Program-made: the position numbers and the translations under genes
Shown: in pieces, positions 48,398 through 58,882 of the stretch
Position numbering within the stretch: the first letter of the stretch is position 1
Layout of the letters: every line of letters starts with the position of its first letter
The notes under the pieces: generated by a model
The model's input: only the letters and a program-made list of their open reading frames with translations
What the model was told of the DNA's origin: nothing
Database searches by the model: none
Source: Amphiduros pacificus
Lineage: Eukaryota > Annelida > Polychaeta > Phyllodocida > Hesionidae
Reading direction: 5' to 3'
Length of the DNA: 64,000 nucleotides
Assembly (NCBI GenBank): GCA_949316495.1
Contig: OX439008.1
Coordinates: 5,911,001 to 5,975,000, forward strand

Positions 48398-48598
48398 TAC
48401 AGCCGACGACAACAGAGCTTTGGTTCAGTTTATCAATTGATTACCGATGTTTATCACACCATTTGACTTTGTTTGCACACGCAAGTGTCAGAAAACAACT
48501 TGGTGTGAATATTTTTGAGAGTGCAGACGCACTTAAAAGGCTTTGAAAATGAAACTGCAGGTCTGTTGTCATCTGCAGCTCTGTTATCGTCGGCTGTA
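48398..48598. mobile_element. Short MITE, 201 bp, TA-flanked
   Basis: Ends TACAGCCGACGACAACAGAG and the complement of TACAGCCGACGATAACAGAG form near-perfect inverted repeats of over 20 bases. TA at the borders suggests a Tc1/mariner-type target. Confidence 0.75.
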
Positions 48599-49099
48599 CA
48601 TTATTAGAATAACAACTCAGCTAGTTTCTGTAGTAAAGCCACTTATGGGGAAAACTGTTAATCAGTCTACCAATCTATTTTTTGTGATGCTAAGATTTTT
48701 TCTTAATTTTTTATGATTTTTATAATTCAGTAGCTTTCAATGAGATTTTAAATATGAAATACTGTGGTTCAATCTAGACAGTGCAATATAAAACACAGAA
48801 CATAGAGTGCCTCATTCTATGTTCTGCCACTATCTGTCTTTCCTAAAGCGAAACTCAGTGATTGACTGTTTTGCAAGAACAAGACACAAAAGTGTCAGGA
48901 TTTTGATGATCCTGAGAGATGAAATTATAAAAGTTTTAATATAAATAAAATTCAGCGCGGTCCAGATCTGTGTGACACAACAGCTGTGTTTGACATGTTA
49001 CAGTCATGTGTCCATTCATAATCTTATTGGTTTACTATTTTCAGGAATGACCAAAATTGATTTTTGGTTTTAACAAGCTATTATTGTTAACATTTCAGG

Positions 49100-49208
49100 G
49101 ACTGGTTTTTCCTGGATTGGATGGAACTGCAAGGTTCTGCATAATGTGCTCTTTGAGTTCATGGTAATACAGAAGACCACTGCATCAATATATAGTGAGA
49201 AGCAGAAC
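49100..49208 (+). other. Probable 5' untranslated part of FANCF exon 1
   Basis: The sequence aacatttcag just before 49100 looks like an acceptor, so an upstream noncoding exon is likely. An in-frame start at 49146 would add 21 residues; I prefer 49209 because MSLQEIL lines up with the human N-terminus. Confidence 0.45.
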
Positions 49209-49343
49209 ATGTCCCTGCAGGAGATACTGCATAATATATACTGCTTCCTGGATGTGCTGCAGTCTGCATGCACCGAGCGTGTGGCTGGGTGGAGTGAACT
49301 GGCTCTGCATAATGCACTCGAGTGGGCAACGTATTGCACTCAG
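49209..49343 (+). CDS. FANCF: FANCF exon 1
   Basis: ATG at 49209 in the context aacATGt; 45 codons to donor gtatgg. It contains ALHNALEWATYCTQ, the helix aligned with human ALQWARYL. Confidence 0.8.
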
Positions 49344-52300
49344 GTATGGTGATCAGGAAAAGGAGCTGCTAGTGACAAGGTCAATCTGTGCTTTGACCTC
49401 TGTCAGCTTTATGTATGATTAAATAAATATTTTACCCAGTTAATAATGTATATCGTATTCCTATCCCGAGCCGAATACAACGATAGTTGATGAAATTGGG
49501 AAGAATTTGACGAAGAAAAATGATGAATTGAAGTAAATATAAAATGGGTTGAATTTTTTGGGTTTATCTGACTAAATTATTATCTCAATGAGTCAAAATG
49601 TTTCCACTCATAAAAAAATGTGATATCGGTGATCAAGTTTCAACCTGTTCCTTGTGTTTTCATATCAAATGAAATTCTCTATGTAGGTGTACCAGCAGGC
49701 AAGGGGAAAGCCATACGAGGCAGATCTGGACAGACAGATTCAGGAACTTGGTGAGTTGCCATGGTGCATCGGTGCTTCCTGTGTGAGCCTCCAGCTTATG
49801 AAGGACGCACCCCGCGTCTTGTATCAGGTACGACCTTTCCCATGTGGGACTCATTGATTGAGTGACAGAATTTTACAGTGATGAAAGTCTTCAGGAAATA
49901 ACCTGAATTCAGGTTTTTTTCTTCAAATGTGAAATTCAAAATGGTCTGAACTCAGTCTGAAACATCCAAAAATGACATTTCTGGAAGGGGGTAGGGGTAT
50001 CTTCAGGTTAATTTTTAAGGGTTTCAGGTTTTTTCCTGAATGCTGACTTTCATCACTCCAGAAAGTTTTGATGTGAACTGGCAGCAAAATAGAAACAATC
50101 AGATTCCAGATGAAGTTTACATTGGTATATTAATGTCTAAATGGCTATAATTTACTTATTCCAGAGTTTACTTGAAAATCCACACCTGAGTAGTGATCTC
50201 TATGCAGAGTTGGTCGATTCCAGTCTGAGCAGTAAGCATCATGGTAGCCAGTGGTTGATACAGGCAAGGATTCTGATTCTAACATGTCAAGAAATACATG
50301 TGGTGGTGACACCTTAAAAGTGTTATATTCTTCAGGCAGTCTCAATAGTTTAGTGACATCCATGCTTACTACTATTTGTAACATTTATTTTAGCCGTTTC
50401 TTCACTCATTGCTATGGTCTCGTGTATTGCACCAGTAAATTATATTTTGTAGAAATATCAGAGATAAGACATATTTCATAACCTTTTTAGACTTGCAAGG
50501 ATCTGGCTGAGAGCAAGCAAAGTGTAGAGGTGCTACAAATACTGCTTAATGATAAAATTGAAAAGACACTTGACACAAAAGATGCAGAAATGAAGGACCA
50601 AGAGCATGTACCATTCACAAAGGAAGGTTTGCAGGCAGAGGCCAGCATACTGCTTTCCTATGTTGGACGTGTGCTGGCAAAATGCAGTACACAAAAGAGA
50701 GACAGGTACTTAATTCATATAATCATCTGGTAAAATACATTTCTCAGAAGAGACTTGCCTTTTTCTTATCAACATTTGCAGCCTGAATGCTGCAGGAATC
50801 CATGTTTTCCCTTTATCTTGCCTTTACCTATCTACCTAGCATAGCTCAAGGGCCATTGGCCTCTGTTGTTTGTGAGAGGGCAATAACTGGTTTGTATTTT
50901 GAAAGAAATTCATTTTAAAGCTCAACCAAAGATTGTGAAATTTTTACATGGAGATTCACTCCAGATGTGGAGGCAAATCATGAAATTCTATTTTTAATTA
51001 TGTATTTGTTTGACTCGTTTGTAGGACACAAACCCATTTGAAAACAAAACTTATGAAATTAATTCAAGACAAACACGGTTTGGTAAGTGATATAGTCATA
51101 TCTTTGATTATTTCTGCTCATATATTTCCACAAATAGTCTCGGTCAATACTCAGTTTTGTTTATCAGTGAACTTAAAGGTTCTATCTTATTCATTTGATT
51201 TTGTAGAATTAAACTATGATTTAAATTATGATCTGGAAATTTACAGGATAATTTTCAAATTCAGGGATAATGATAAACATAAGAAAACATTTTTGGACAT
51301 GCTTGTCTCTTTAAAAGAAACACACTTTAGTTTATTTTGCAATTTTACAAACCATAGTAAAGTGTGGAATGTTCTGAAGTCCAGGGTCTTATTTTTTTAT
51401 TTATCTATTATTTCCTTTTGGGACAGGAAGTTCTTCTAACATGTCTGCTGAAGGAAACAACTGATGACCAATTAAATAATGCATCAAACTTCTTATTGGA
51501 ATTTATATCGAACACTTTATCCACTGAGAGGTAAGATTCATAAAGCTGTGAGGTTCACCATCTCTGTGACATTTAACATCTTTTCATTATTTTAGCAGCT
51601 GATTCCATGAAAAAGGGAATAAGGTTTGGTTATGATATTGAATACAAATAAGGTCATATAAGATGAGAAGTTGTCTGCAGGCTGACAGCTTGTTATACCC
51701 TGCTCCTTGATATGAAGGGGCTTTGCATCGGTTTATCTCATTGCACTTGGGTTCCTGAATTGATATCACACATTGGTCATATATTTAAAGGGCTTTTCAA
51801 AATGACTTGACTTTAGTTTACAAGGTTAAATAATGACTTTTTATCTGACAAAAATCAAAATAGCCAGTCAATATTTTGTAAAAAAAATAAAAAAAAAAAT
51901 AAAAAAAAAATAAAAAAAAATAAAAAAAATAAAGCCACCTTGATGAGTAAGTAGACATTATTATATTTCTTTGATATTTAATCTTTATACCTATCCTGGT
52001 TCTAGTACAATAACTCCCCCAGACATTACCCAATCCCCACCTTCTCCCCCCCACCACCCCCCACCCCCCGGACATTACTCCCCCCCCTCAACTAGGACTA
52101 TGTCAATAACATATATAAATTAATATAAATGTCACTAAATTCATATTTTCATCAATATTGTTTTAGCCACAAAGTATTTTTTTTTTTGGGGGGGGGGTAA
52201 TGTTTGGGGGGGTAATTTCCTGGGGGGTATTGTCCTGTAGCCAGTTTGTCTCTTGTCTGACACTGTTATGGACCACAACATTGGTCACATGAGTACAACC

Positions 52301-53723
52301 ATAGTACAAGGCAATTATCCTTTAAAACTGCCTCTTATATCTGATTTCATGAAAGCTTTGATAATAATATTTATAGAATATAAGTGTTGGGTAAATTTGT
52401 AATAATTTTTCTATTTTTCTGCACAGATTAATTTTAGATGTCGACCCATCTCTGCTGTGTGAGGTTGCAACAGTTCATTTTAACTTCTACAGAGTATACT
52501 TTCGCCATCTGGTGGAGGTGAGCAGAACTATGTGTCCTAAGTATGGAAATGCAGAATCAAACGACACTGGATATTTTCATTGGAGGTTTGGAAAATATTT
52601 TTCATATTGTTCCTGTCACAATGATATTTTACATTTCTGTCTCCCCAGCAACTGCTTTTGGTGAGACTAAGATGTCACTTTCCGTCAATCCATCTGTCCG
52701 TCTGTCAGCTGTCAACATTATTGGTGGAATGATGCATCATGGAGCGTAGTATTAGTCACCCAGATGAACGTCATGCTTCAGTTAACAGTCACACTTCAGG
52801 GAGCAATTTATCACTTTGCAGACGTTTGTTTGACATGTCCGATCTCAGTTATTATACAGCATCCAAGCTTGGAATGTGGTGGAAATGTGTATCGTGAGGC
52901 TCTCCATAGGTTTTGTGGAAAAATTCATGCTAGAGTGAGAAGTCTTGCTTCTGTAAACATGAAAAAAAAACATTACATTATCTTGGACTGATGGATGTTG
53001 TAGAAAATTTTGTTTGGATTAGGCAAATTGGTAAATGTTATTGGTATCAGTGATGAACCAGTCACACCACAAGAAACAATTTGGAAAACAGTTTGAAAAA
53101 AATAAATAGTGGAACAGACTTTGTTGGTTGGACTTTGAATCTTAATGACTAGTTAGTTTAGATGATTCATTATGATGAATGGTATAGGTATCAGTAGTAA
53201 AGCCTCAATAAAAATGGACTTTTTCCATGGTTTTTATACTTGCATTTCTAGGAATGATAGATATAAGTTGTGGAAGAAATTCACCTCAGTATTTTTATAA
53301 TTACTGAGTTGAATAAACAGAGTGAGCAAATAACAGACAAGGTCCTACTCTGTATCTGGTTAATTAAAAAACTGAACCCCATTCTTTACAATCAGTCAGT
53401 AATCCAAGGATTGAGTGAGAAATAAATAGCAACTATCCATTTAAGAATTTCAATATTGATAATCTCTGAGGTGATTAATTAGATATTCTTGCCATAGTGT
53501 GCAGTAATTTTATTGATTTTCAATTGTATTTTTCAGATGTGGCTCATTCCAGGACAAAGTTACATATGACATTATATTCATTCATTTTAGACATTTGATT
53601 AACGTGGGTGGTATTCTATCAAAGTCAACAACAACTGCATTGAAAAATTTAGCAGAGAAATCTGAAGTGAATATATGGGAGACGCTACTCACAGATTTAC
53701 AAATTCCATTGGATGGTTCATAA
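49209..53723 (+). CDS. FANCF: Fanconi anaemia group F protein homologue (FANCF), 8 exons, complete
   Basis: Exons 49209-49343, 49687-49827, 50165-50263, 50491-50705, 51025-51082, 51427-51530, 52427-52540 and 53537-53723 join in frame into 350 codons and TAA; human FANCF has 374 residues. Parallels to the human protein, from memory: MSLQEILHNIYCFLDVL against MESLLQHLDRFSELL; ALHNALEWATYCTQVYQQ against VRRALQWARYLRHIHRRF; LQAEASILLSYVGRVL against MKTQAELLLERLQEV; a DPSLL..FYRVYFRHL stretch against HPALSPVYLGLLTDW; EVNIWETLLTDL against GLSIWTDLLLAL. FANCF is a helical adaptor in the nuclear FA core complex that bridges the FANCC-FANCE and FANCA-FANCG arms and so supports FANCD2-FANCI monoubiquitination at DNA crosslinks. 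The human gene has a single coding exon; this one has seven introns. Introns 3 (GC donor) and 7 are the least certain joins. Confidence 0.8.
49687..49827 (+). CDS. FANCF: FANCF exon 2
   Basis: Acceptor ctatgtag, donor gtacga, 47 whole codons. The peptide runs VYQQARGKPYEADLDRQIQE and ends MKDAPRVLYQ. Confidence 0.85.
50165..50263 (+). CDS. FANCF: FANCF exon 3
   Basis: Acceptor ttattccag, 33 codons. SLLENPHLSSDLYAEL parallels human LRLLENRALGDAARY. The only phase-0 donor is CAG followed by gcaagg, a GC-type donor; the GT sites nearby would break the frame into exon 4. Confidence 0.75.
50491..50705 (+). CDS. FANCF: FANCF exon 4
   Basis: Acceptor cctttttag, donor gtactt, phase 0 to phase 2. 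It contains SKQSVEVLQILLNDKIEK and LQAEASILLSYVGRVLAKCS. Confidence 0.82.
51025..51082 (+). CDS. FANCF: FANCF exon 5 (58 bases)
   Basis: Acceptor gtttgtag, donor gtaagt. The peptide TQTHLKTKLMKLIQDKHGL is helical; phases match both neighbours. Confidence 0.75.
51427..51530 (+). CDS. FANCF: FANCF exon 6
   Basis: Acceptor tgggacag, donor gtaaga, phase 0 to phase 2. EVLLTCLLKETTDDQLNNAS and following helix residues resemble the helical repeats of the C-terminal half. Confidence 0.8.
51875..51935. repeat. A-rich simple repeat, (A8T)n-like
   Basis: Runs of 7-9 A separated by single T in FANCF intron 6. Confidence 0.9.
52004..52240. mobile_element. C/G-homopolymer foldback element in FANCF intron 6
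   Basis: The left arm is C-rich (TAACTCCCCCAGACATTACC) and the right arm G-rich (GGGTAATTTCCTGGGGGG), partly complementary over the whole element. It looks like a diverged MITE. The right arm has four or more G runs and could form a G-quadruplex. Confidence 0.5.
52427..52540 (+). CDS. FANCF: FANCF exon 7
   Basis: Acceptor tctgcacag. It holds LILDVDPSLLCEVATVHF and FYRVYFRHL. A better donor gtgagc at 52518 would be phase 0 and does not fit exon 8; the donor gtatgg after 52540 is phase 2 and joins exon 8 in frame, so I use it. If 52518 is right, a small exon between here and 53537 has escaped me. Confidence 0.65.
53537..53723 (+). CDS. FANCF: FANCF exon 8, terminal
   Basis: Acceptor tttttcag. 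The peptide ends SEVNIWETLLTDLQIPLDGS with TAA at 53721-53723. IWETLLTDL matches the human IWTDLLLAL helix. AATAAA at 53760 and 53782 are likely poly(A) signals. Confidence 0.82.
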
Positions 53724-54758
53724 TTTAGCAAAAATTATATAATTTGATGGTTATCCATTAATAAAATGATATTAAAATTGCAATAAATAATATTAGAATC
53801 CCACGTTATATTCTTGATCATATTTCAGTTATCTTGAATGCTGATACAATTATATTGGGGGGGGAATAACCTGATAACAATTTTGGGAACAAATAATTTT
53901 TTTTAATGAGAATTGTATGTCTGACACAAAATTATGCAATTCATGAAATAATTCTGTTCTGGTTATCTCGAAATTGCTAAATAGATATATTTTGTGAAGA
54001 AAACAATACAGACAACTTTGTGACGTCGGATAGATCATATACTTTGATCATATACTTTGAGTAATATATTTTGTGCAAGTCACGATGCAATATTAATTTG
54101 TAATTGGTAAATTAATACAATTGTGAACACAATTTAGTCAGGTAAAGACGTGTTGGGGAGAAATCAAGATCTTGATGAAATGGTTCTGCTTTAAGGAAGG
54201 ACTTGTGATTTGGTACATATGGAAAAGATGGAAAAGATACTGAAAGAGCAAATGAGTAATATTACAATAGCAAACATATTTTATTTATCAAAATGGTCAA
54301 ATATTCCCAAAAAGAAAACTTACAAAGATGTCTAGAAATAGGTTTAATTAAAATAAAGAAATATACAACTAAAATAATAATGGCCAAACCAATTACACTT
54401 GATACTGGTTGTTTACCTTTTATCACAAGTAGATATGTTTTACCTCTGATGCCATACACTTAACCTCTTCTATGCCTATAAATAACAAACAATTGAATAA
54501 AGTGATGTGTGGTGTATGAGAGATTAACCCATGTTGCAAGATTGAAATAAAAAGGAGGGTATGAAGTCTGATGTCCATCTTCTCTCTTACCTAATATAGG
54601 CCAAACAGTGCTGAAAAGGTTTATATGTAACAGACAGCAAGCTGCGGAGACAAGGAAGCAAAAGTAAGGGTAATTGTCAAGCTATATATATATGTAGAGA
54701 GAGAGATCGCTTGTCCGATGAATTTCGCCCTCAGCAAAGGGCTCCTCAGGGACCTAGA
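53724..54758. other. Spacer right of FANCF
   Basis: FANCF 3' UTR followed by AT-rich sequence with no supported exon. Confidence 0.5.
53760..53787 (+). terminator. FANCF poly(A) signals
   Basis: AATAAA occurs at 53760-53765 and again at 53782-53787, 37 and 59 bases past the stop codon. Confidence 0.6.
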
Positions 54759-54860
54759 ATGTCTGTAGGGGACGATGTTGGCCCTGGCAGTTCTTGGTCT
54801 AAACTGAACTGCTGGATCGACCAATGGAATAGGTTCTATGGTAATTATGGCGTCATACAG
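54759..54860 (+). CDS. Possible first coding exon of an unrecognised gene
   Basis: From ATG (agaATGtc) 34 codons run to a strong donor CAG|gtgagt. The peptide MSVGDDVGPGSSWSKLNCWI and then DQWNRFYGNYGVIQ looks like real protein and is GC-richer than its flanks. The frame is also open upstream to 54615 without an ATG, so it could instead be an internal exon. I do not recognise it, and no phase-0 partner exon could be named. Confidence 0.4.
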
Positions 54861-54990
54861 GTGAGTTTATACAGACAACCTGCCATGAGTATATGTGTGT
54901 AAGAGAGAGTGCAGTCTCGGTTTGGGATTAAGGCCCTGGGGTTTTCTGATGATCATGATGATGATCGCACAGAAAGTGATGTTACTTGTG

Positions 54991-55307
54991 TTTGTTTGTT
55001 TGTTTGGGGTTTTACATCACTTTCAACATTATTTCGGTCATTTCGTGATGAGACCTACTTGTAGCAGATATAGTGCTGCCTCACTGAATTGTCATGTCGC
55101 AGGTCCTTGACATGACAACCCACCCGGTCACAGATTTACAAGGACAACGGGTTAACCCTTTTGGCATGGGCCTCAGCTCATATGGGAAATTGAATCATGA
55201 GTTCAATCTCGGCATGGCCGGGGTTCGAACCCATGACCTTTGGATCACCACAGAGGAACTGGTGCTAGTAAGCTGGCGCTCTAACAACTGTGCCACGGCC
55301 CGTGGCC
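54991..55307 (-). mobile_element. tRNA-derived SINE with 13-bp target duplication
   Basis: On the minus strand it opens GGCCACGGGCCGTGGCACAG, with box A GTGGCACAGTTGTTAGAGCG and box B GGGTTCGAACCCC, and ends in GTGATGTAAAACCCCAAACA and a (CAAA)n tail. Perfect duplications GATGTTACTTGTG lie at 54978-54990 and 55308-55320. It is intact in outline, so fairly young. Confidence 0.92.
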
Positions 55308-56754
55308 GATGTTACTTGTGATGTATGGCACAATAGGAGTGATCTGCAGGGAGTGGAGTGCAGACAACAGGGTATGATTGTAATAAGGAAGATTAAGTTC
55401 AGTGATGTGACCATTTAGAGGGCCAAGGGGTGGATCATGTTTATGAAATAGTAAAAAATAAGATTTAAAAAGATATATATTTTAGGCTCTGTGTTGGGTT
55501 AGGACCAAGGTGATGAAAATGTATATATTATGATGGCCTATCACAACCCTAAAAGACGGATACCAGAAACAGGTGATTAGTGACAATCGTGATGATGACC
55601 TAAACAGAACTTCAACTGAAAGGATAACATTTTTGATTGTGGAAAGTATGAATCTTGGACAGACACTTGTAAAAATGTCCCTTTTACAATTGCTAAGGGA
55701 ATTCAAGCTGTGGCTGGAGAGACAAAAACATCAAAAAGATGAATGATAGGCTGCTGAGTGAGGTTAACAGAAAAATTCACTGCAAGGGTACTTTCATGGT
55801 TTTGACCCGTGGAGGCTGGAGTGGTATTGAAAACCCCAGAACCTGATTTATGGAAATATGCTTCAAAATGTAAGCTAGTCCTAAATCAGGGTACCAACGA
55901 ACATAGCATATTTCCCTAAATCAGGTAATCTTGCACTTTGTCCCTCCCCGATGCGGGGTCAGAATGTTGATTTTTTTCAAAACAAATTTATTGCTTTCGT
56001 TTCAGTAAACCTTCAGGATAAAATACCTTTTTTTTGTTGGGTTCTCGGCCGGTTTTTCTAGCCATTTCTTTCGGCGCGTGATTTGGTTGAGGCAAACTCG
56101 AACAAGAAACTATATTTTTTAAATATTTACTTCTGGAGGGCCGTCGGAAGGGTAATGTACGGCCGTGTTTCCCATAGGAGAGACCATAGAGAAAGTATAA
56201 GATAGAGGAACATCCCCACTTTAATCCAATTACCTACCAATTAGTGCTGGGCAAGAGCAGCCCAGCTAGCAGTGTGGTGTTACCTCCTTTGTACTGTATG
56301 TGTGTTACCAAGTTTGCTATATTTGTTTTCTTAATTGGCAGAAATCATTGCTGGCCCTCAAAACCATTTTATACAATTACATGATTATAGATGAGTGTCA
56401 GACTATCAAGGACAAAGATTGATTGTATCTCCTTCCATGATCTCCCCTTTTTCTCTCTCTTCTGTGTTCTCTTAAAGATCAAAGAAAGTGTTTTCATTTC
56501 GAACTTTCAAATCATCCATCAGGGATCCATCATTGTGCAATATATTAATATTTCAATGGGAATGAATACACTGGCTGGACTTTGCGCCAAAAACAAGATC
56601 CTCTCCCCATCACTTCCGCTTTTCAGAATGGCGACCTCGTGTTACATAAGCATACTTGCATACTTGCATTGTTAAACTGACATTTTCTCAGACTTTTGCA
56701 CTTATTAAATTTCTCCGACTTTTACATTAAATTTCCACTACTGTTGAGACGTGG

Positions 56755-57115
56755 TTAAATATTATCAGCGTTCACAGTTTTGCTCTTATAGGACATATGG
56801 TCATTGTTACCACTGCTTTGAGTCATGTCTTTCCTTTTTGACCAATATATTTATGATACCTTTATTTATCATTTAAAATGCAATTAAAATCAATCCGCTA
56901 TGTCCGATATTTTGAAAATACGAAAGTTCGTAATGAATACGTAGTTTTGACGCTAAGGTCAAGGACGTGAAGAAATTCTCAACCTGGTGAGTGTAATTTG
57001 TGCTAATATTGGGTAAATACCTGGCCACAGGTTGCCCTCATGAATAAGATGGCCCCCCAAACATTAACTAAGGGTTTGGGTACGAAAACCTCATCTCATA
57101 TTCCAGTAAATATGT
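56755..57115. mobile_element. Partial copy of the 1.35-kb TIR element
   Basis: Stretches such as ATTATCAGCGTTCACAGTTT, TTTGAGTCATGTCTT, TTTATCATTTAAAATGCAAT and a worn right end (CATATTCCAGTAAATATG) match 21960-22500 in order. It is left-truncated and clearly older than the copy at 21155. Confidence 0.7.
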
Positions 57116-57394
57116 TAGTTAAATGTACTTGAATCACACATAACTGTCTACCTTTTGTTTTCATGATTCTATACATATTCAAATAATTTCTGTAAGTGTA
57201 TTATAAGCCGAGATATTAATGTGAAATTTTTAAAACAAAAATTAAGAATTTATTATCGTTTATAAATATGGCAGTCATTTTCAGAGCCAAAACATAGTTA
57301 AATCTATAATAATTATACATAACTGTCTTCATTTTTCCTGTAATATATGAATGTGTTAAAATTACACAAAATTCTCGTTAAAATTCAGTTTTAG

Positions 57395-57585
57395 ATGAAC
57401 ATGTACTTATGTATGTAACTGATGAGCATGTTATTCTCTTTAAAATTTGTGTACGATAGTCGTTACATAAAGTTTAAAGAGCGCATTTTTTTCAATTTGG
57501 CCATTGTCCACCATTCGGTTACACTCAGAAACCACTCAGATTGGCTGCGATTTAGTGCCCAGTTGTGTTGCAAGTGACCAGAATG
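57395..57585. mobile_element. Partial hAT-like MITE, second copy, inverted
   Basis: The sequence GTAACTGATGAGCATGTTAT through ACTCAGATTGGCTGCGATTT is the reverse complement of about 16985-17145 in the MITE at 16921. Confidence 0.65.
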
Positions 57586-57779
57586 ATGTCATATATATGA
57601 ATATATATATTTATATGTATAAATATATATTTATATATATATATAATATATATATACATATATATATATATTGTCCACCATTCGGTTACACTCAGAAACC
57701 ACTCAGATTGGCTGCGATTTAGTGCCCAGTTGTGTTGCAAGTGACCAGAATGATGTCATATATATGAATATATATATTA
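57504..57779. repeat. Direct duplication of about 108 bp around an AT microsatellite
   Basis: The block starting TTGTCCACCATTCGGTTACA occurs at 57504 and again at 57671, virtually identical, separated by (TA)n-like sequence at about 57590-57670. The identity points to a recent event. Confidence 0.9.
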
Positions 57780-57783
57780 TAGA

Positions 57784-58125
57784 AGCCGGCCCACTGGCAG
57801 AGTTAGTAGAGCGTAGTATCTGTGCATTTGGCTGTACACGATTGGCACCCGCCGTCTAGCCGGCGGCGAGAGCGGCAGATCGCCAGATCCTCCATTTTGT
57901 CCCGCCCAATTCGCCGAGGGTATTCAGAGGGCGGAGGTCGCCTTCCGCCGCCGGAACCCGCCGGTTCAATCGCGGAGAAACGGGATAACCCGGGCTAACT
58001 TGCCGGACCCAATCGTGTACAGCCTTTGATGGTGGTTTTCCACTGGGTTTATCTTACTTTCTGTGGAAAGTTCCGTTGTTGGGTGGAAGAAGGATACATG
58101 AGATCACGATTGGGAACTTCTGGGG
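57784..58125 (+). mobile_element. GC-rich tRNA-like element with internal inverted repeat
   Basis: It starts with a box A-like TGGCAGAGTTAGTAGAGCG and has a box B-like GGTTCAATCGC near 57961. A perfect 16-base inverted pair, GGCTGTACACGATTGG, bounds 57829-58024, with smaller CCGGCGG palindromes inside. GC is far above the surroundings. Box spacing is too wide for a plain tRNA SINE, so a composite is likely. Confidence 0.5.
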
Positions 58126-58292
58126 CCATATTCAATGCTATTTGACACTTGTGCATCAGGGAGCAAAATGGGCCCCTCTTCGCCTCAGATTGTCCTTTCT
58201 GCATGTTCTGGCATAGCAGAAATGCCCAGCTGGTGCAGATTGCCTTGGTTCAACTGTTTTCTCTGAGATTGATTGTCCAGATAAAATGAGTG

Positions 58293-58337
58293 GTTGGACC
58301 ATAGAGAAAATATATACTTTCTCTATGGTTGGACCAT
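58293..58337. repeat. Short palindrome
   Basis: ACCATAGAGAAA and its perfect complement TTTCTCTATGGT flank an 8-base AT loop. Confidence 0.8.
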
Positions 58338-58501
58338 GCTTGGCATGATGCACTCTGCTTTTGCATCGTAAAATAGTTTCTGAATATGATATTTCCACAA
58401 CTGGTACATTCCCCAGTGCATGCTCTGCCTGTTTCATCTTTTGAGGCCTATATTTTGTTTGCAATTTTTATGGCATTATTGAGTATAATGTCATTATACA
58501 G

Positions 58502-58776
58502 TGTTTTCTAAAATCACAAATGTAACAAAACACATTGAAGCGTGTTTGTTAAATGCCACTGACAAGGTCTCTAAAAGATTAAGAGGATGTATGCCTCTCT
58601 TTGAAAACAGGAAGTTAGAATATTTACACAGGGACATTCGTGTGATTATGCATTCAAATGTTGACAGTTGGCCACTGGTCAGCAGAGTACAAGTCTTGCA
58701 TTATTATGGAGTAAATGCCTTTTTCTTCACGACACTATTCAACAAAAATGGCATTTATGTATCGATTATTCTATAA
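58502..58776 (+). CDS. Possible exon of an unrecognised gene
   Basis: An acceptor-like cattatacag is followed by 91 open codons to TAA. The peptide (ITNVTKHIEACLLNATDKVS, later LEYLHRDIRVIMHSNVDSW) has a balanced, protein-like composition in an AT-rich region. I find no known domain. It could end at an internal donor such as gtatgc at about 58591 rather than at the stop. No homology is known to me. Confidence 0.35.
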
Positions 58777-58882
58777 AATGTTGCTTTTTGTAAAATGTTC
58801 AATATTTTTGTATGATTTGAATTTATGAAAGAAAATTAAATCTGTTTGCATGGTAGGACTCATTTTGCACTCCTAATTTCAG

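Larger units (their letters stand above)
42352..49100. other. Spacer between the divergent kinase and FANCF genes
   Basis: No coding exon is supported. The spacer holds a 40-bp repeat, a SINE-like head, a mariner-like MITE, the paired 8-bp-TSD elements and a 201-bp MITE, listed separately. Promoters of both genes probably lie here. Confidence 0.6.
54861..58501. other. Region between candidate exons, mobile-element rich
   Basis: Contains the SINE, a partial copy of the large TIR element, a partial hAT-like MITE, an AT microsatellite and a GC-rich island. A 21-base inverted pair (CCTGATTTATGGAAATATGC) sits at 55846-55925. No supported coding exon. Confidence 0.5.

Noticed and set aside
55215-55300. 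tRNA gene on the minus strand (good A and B boxes)
   Set aside because: The boxes belong to the head of a SINE with tail and target duplication; the sequence does not fold into a full cloverleaf.
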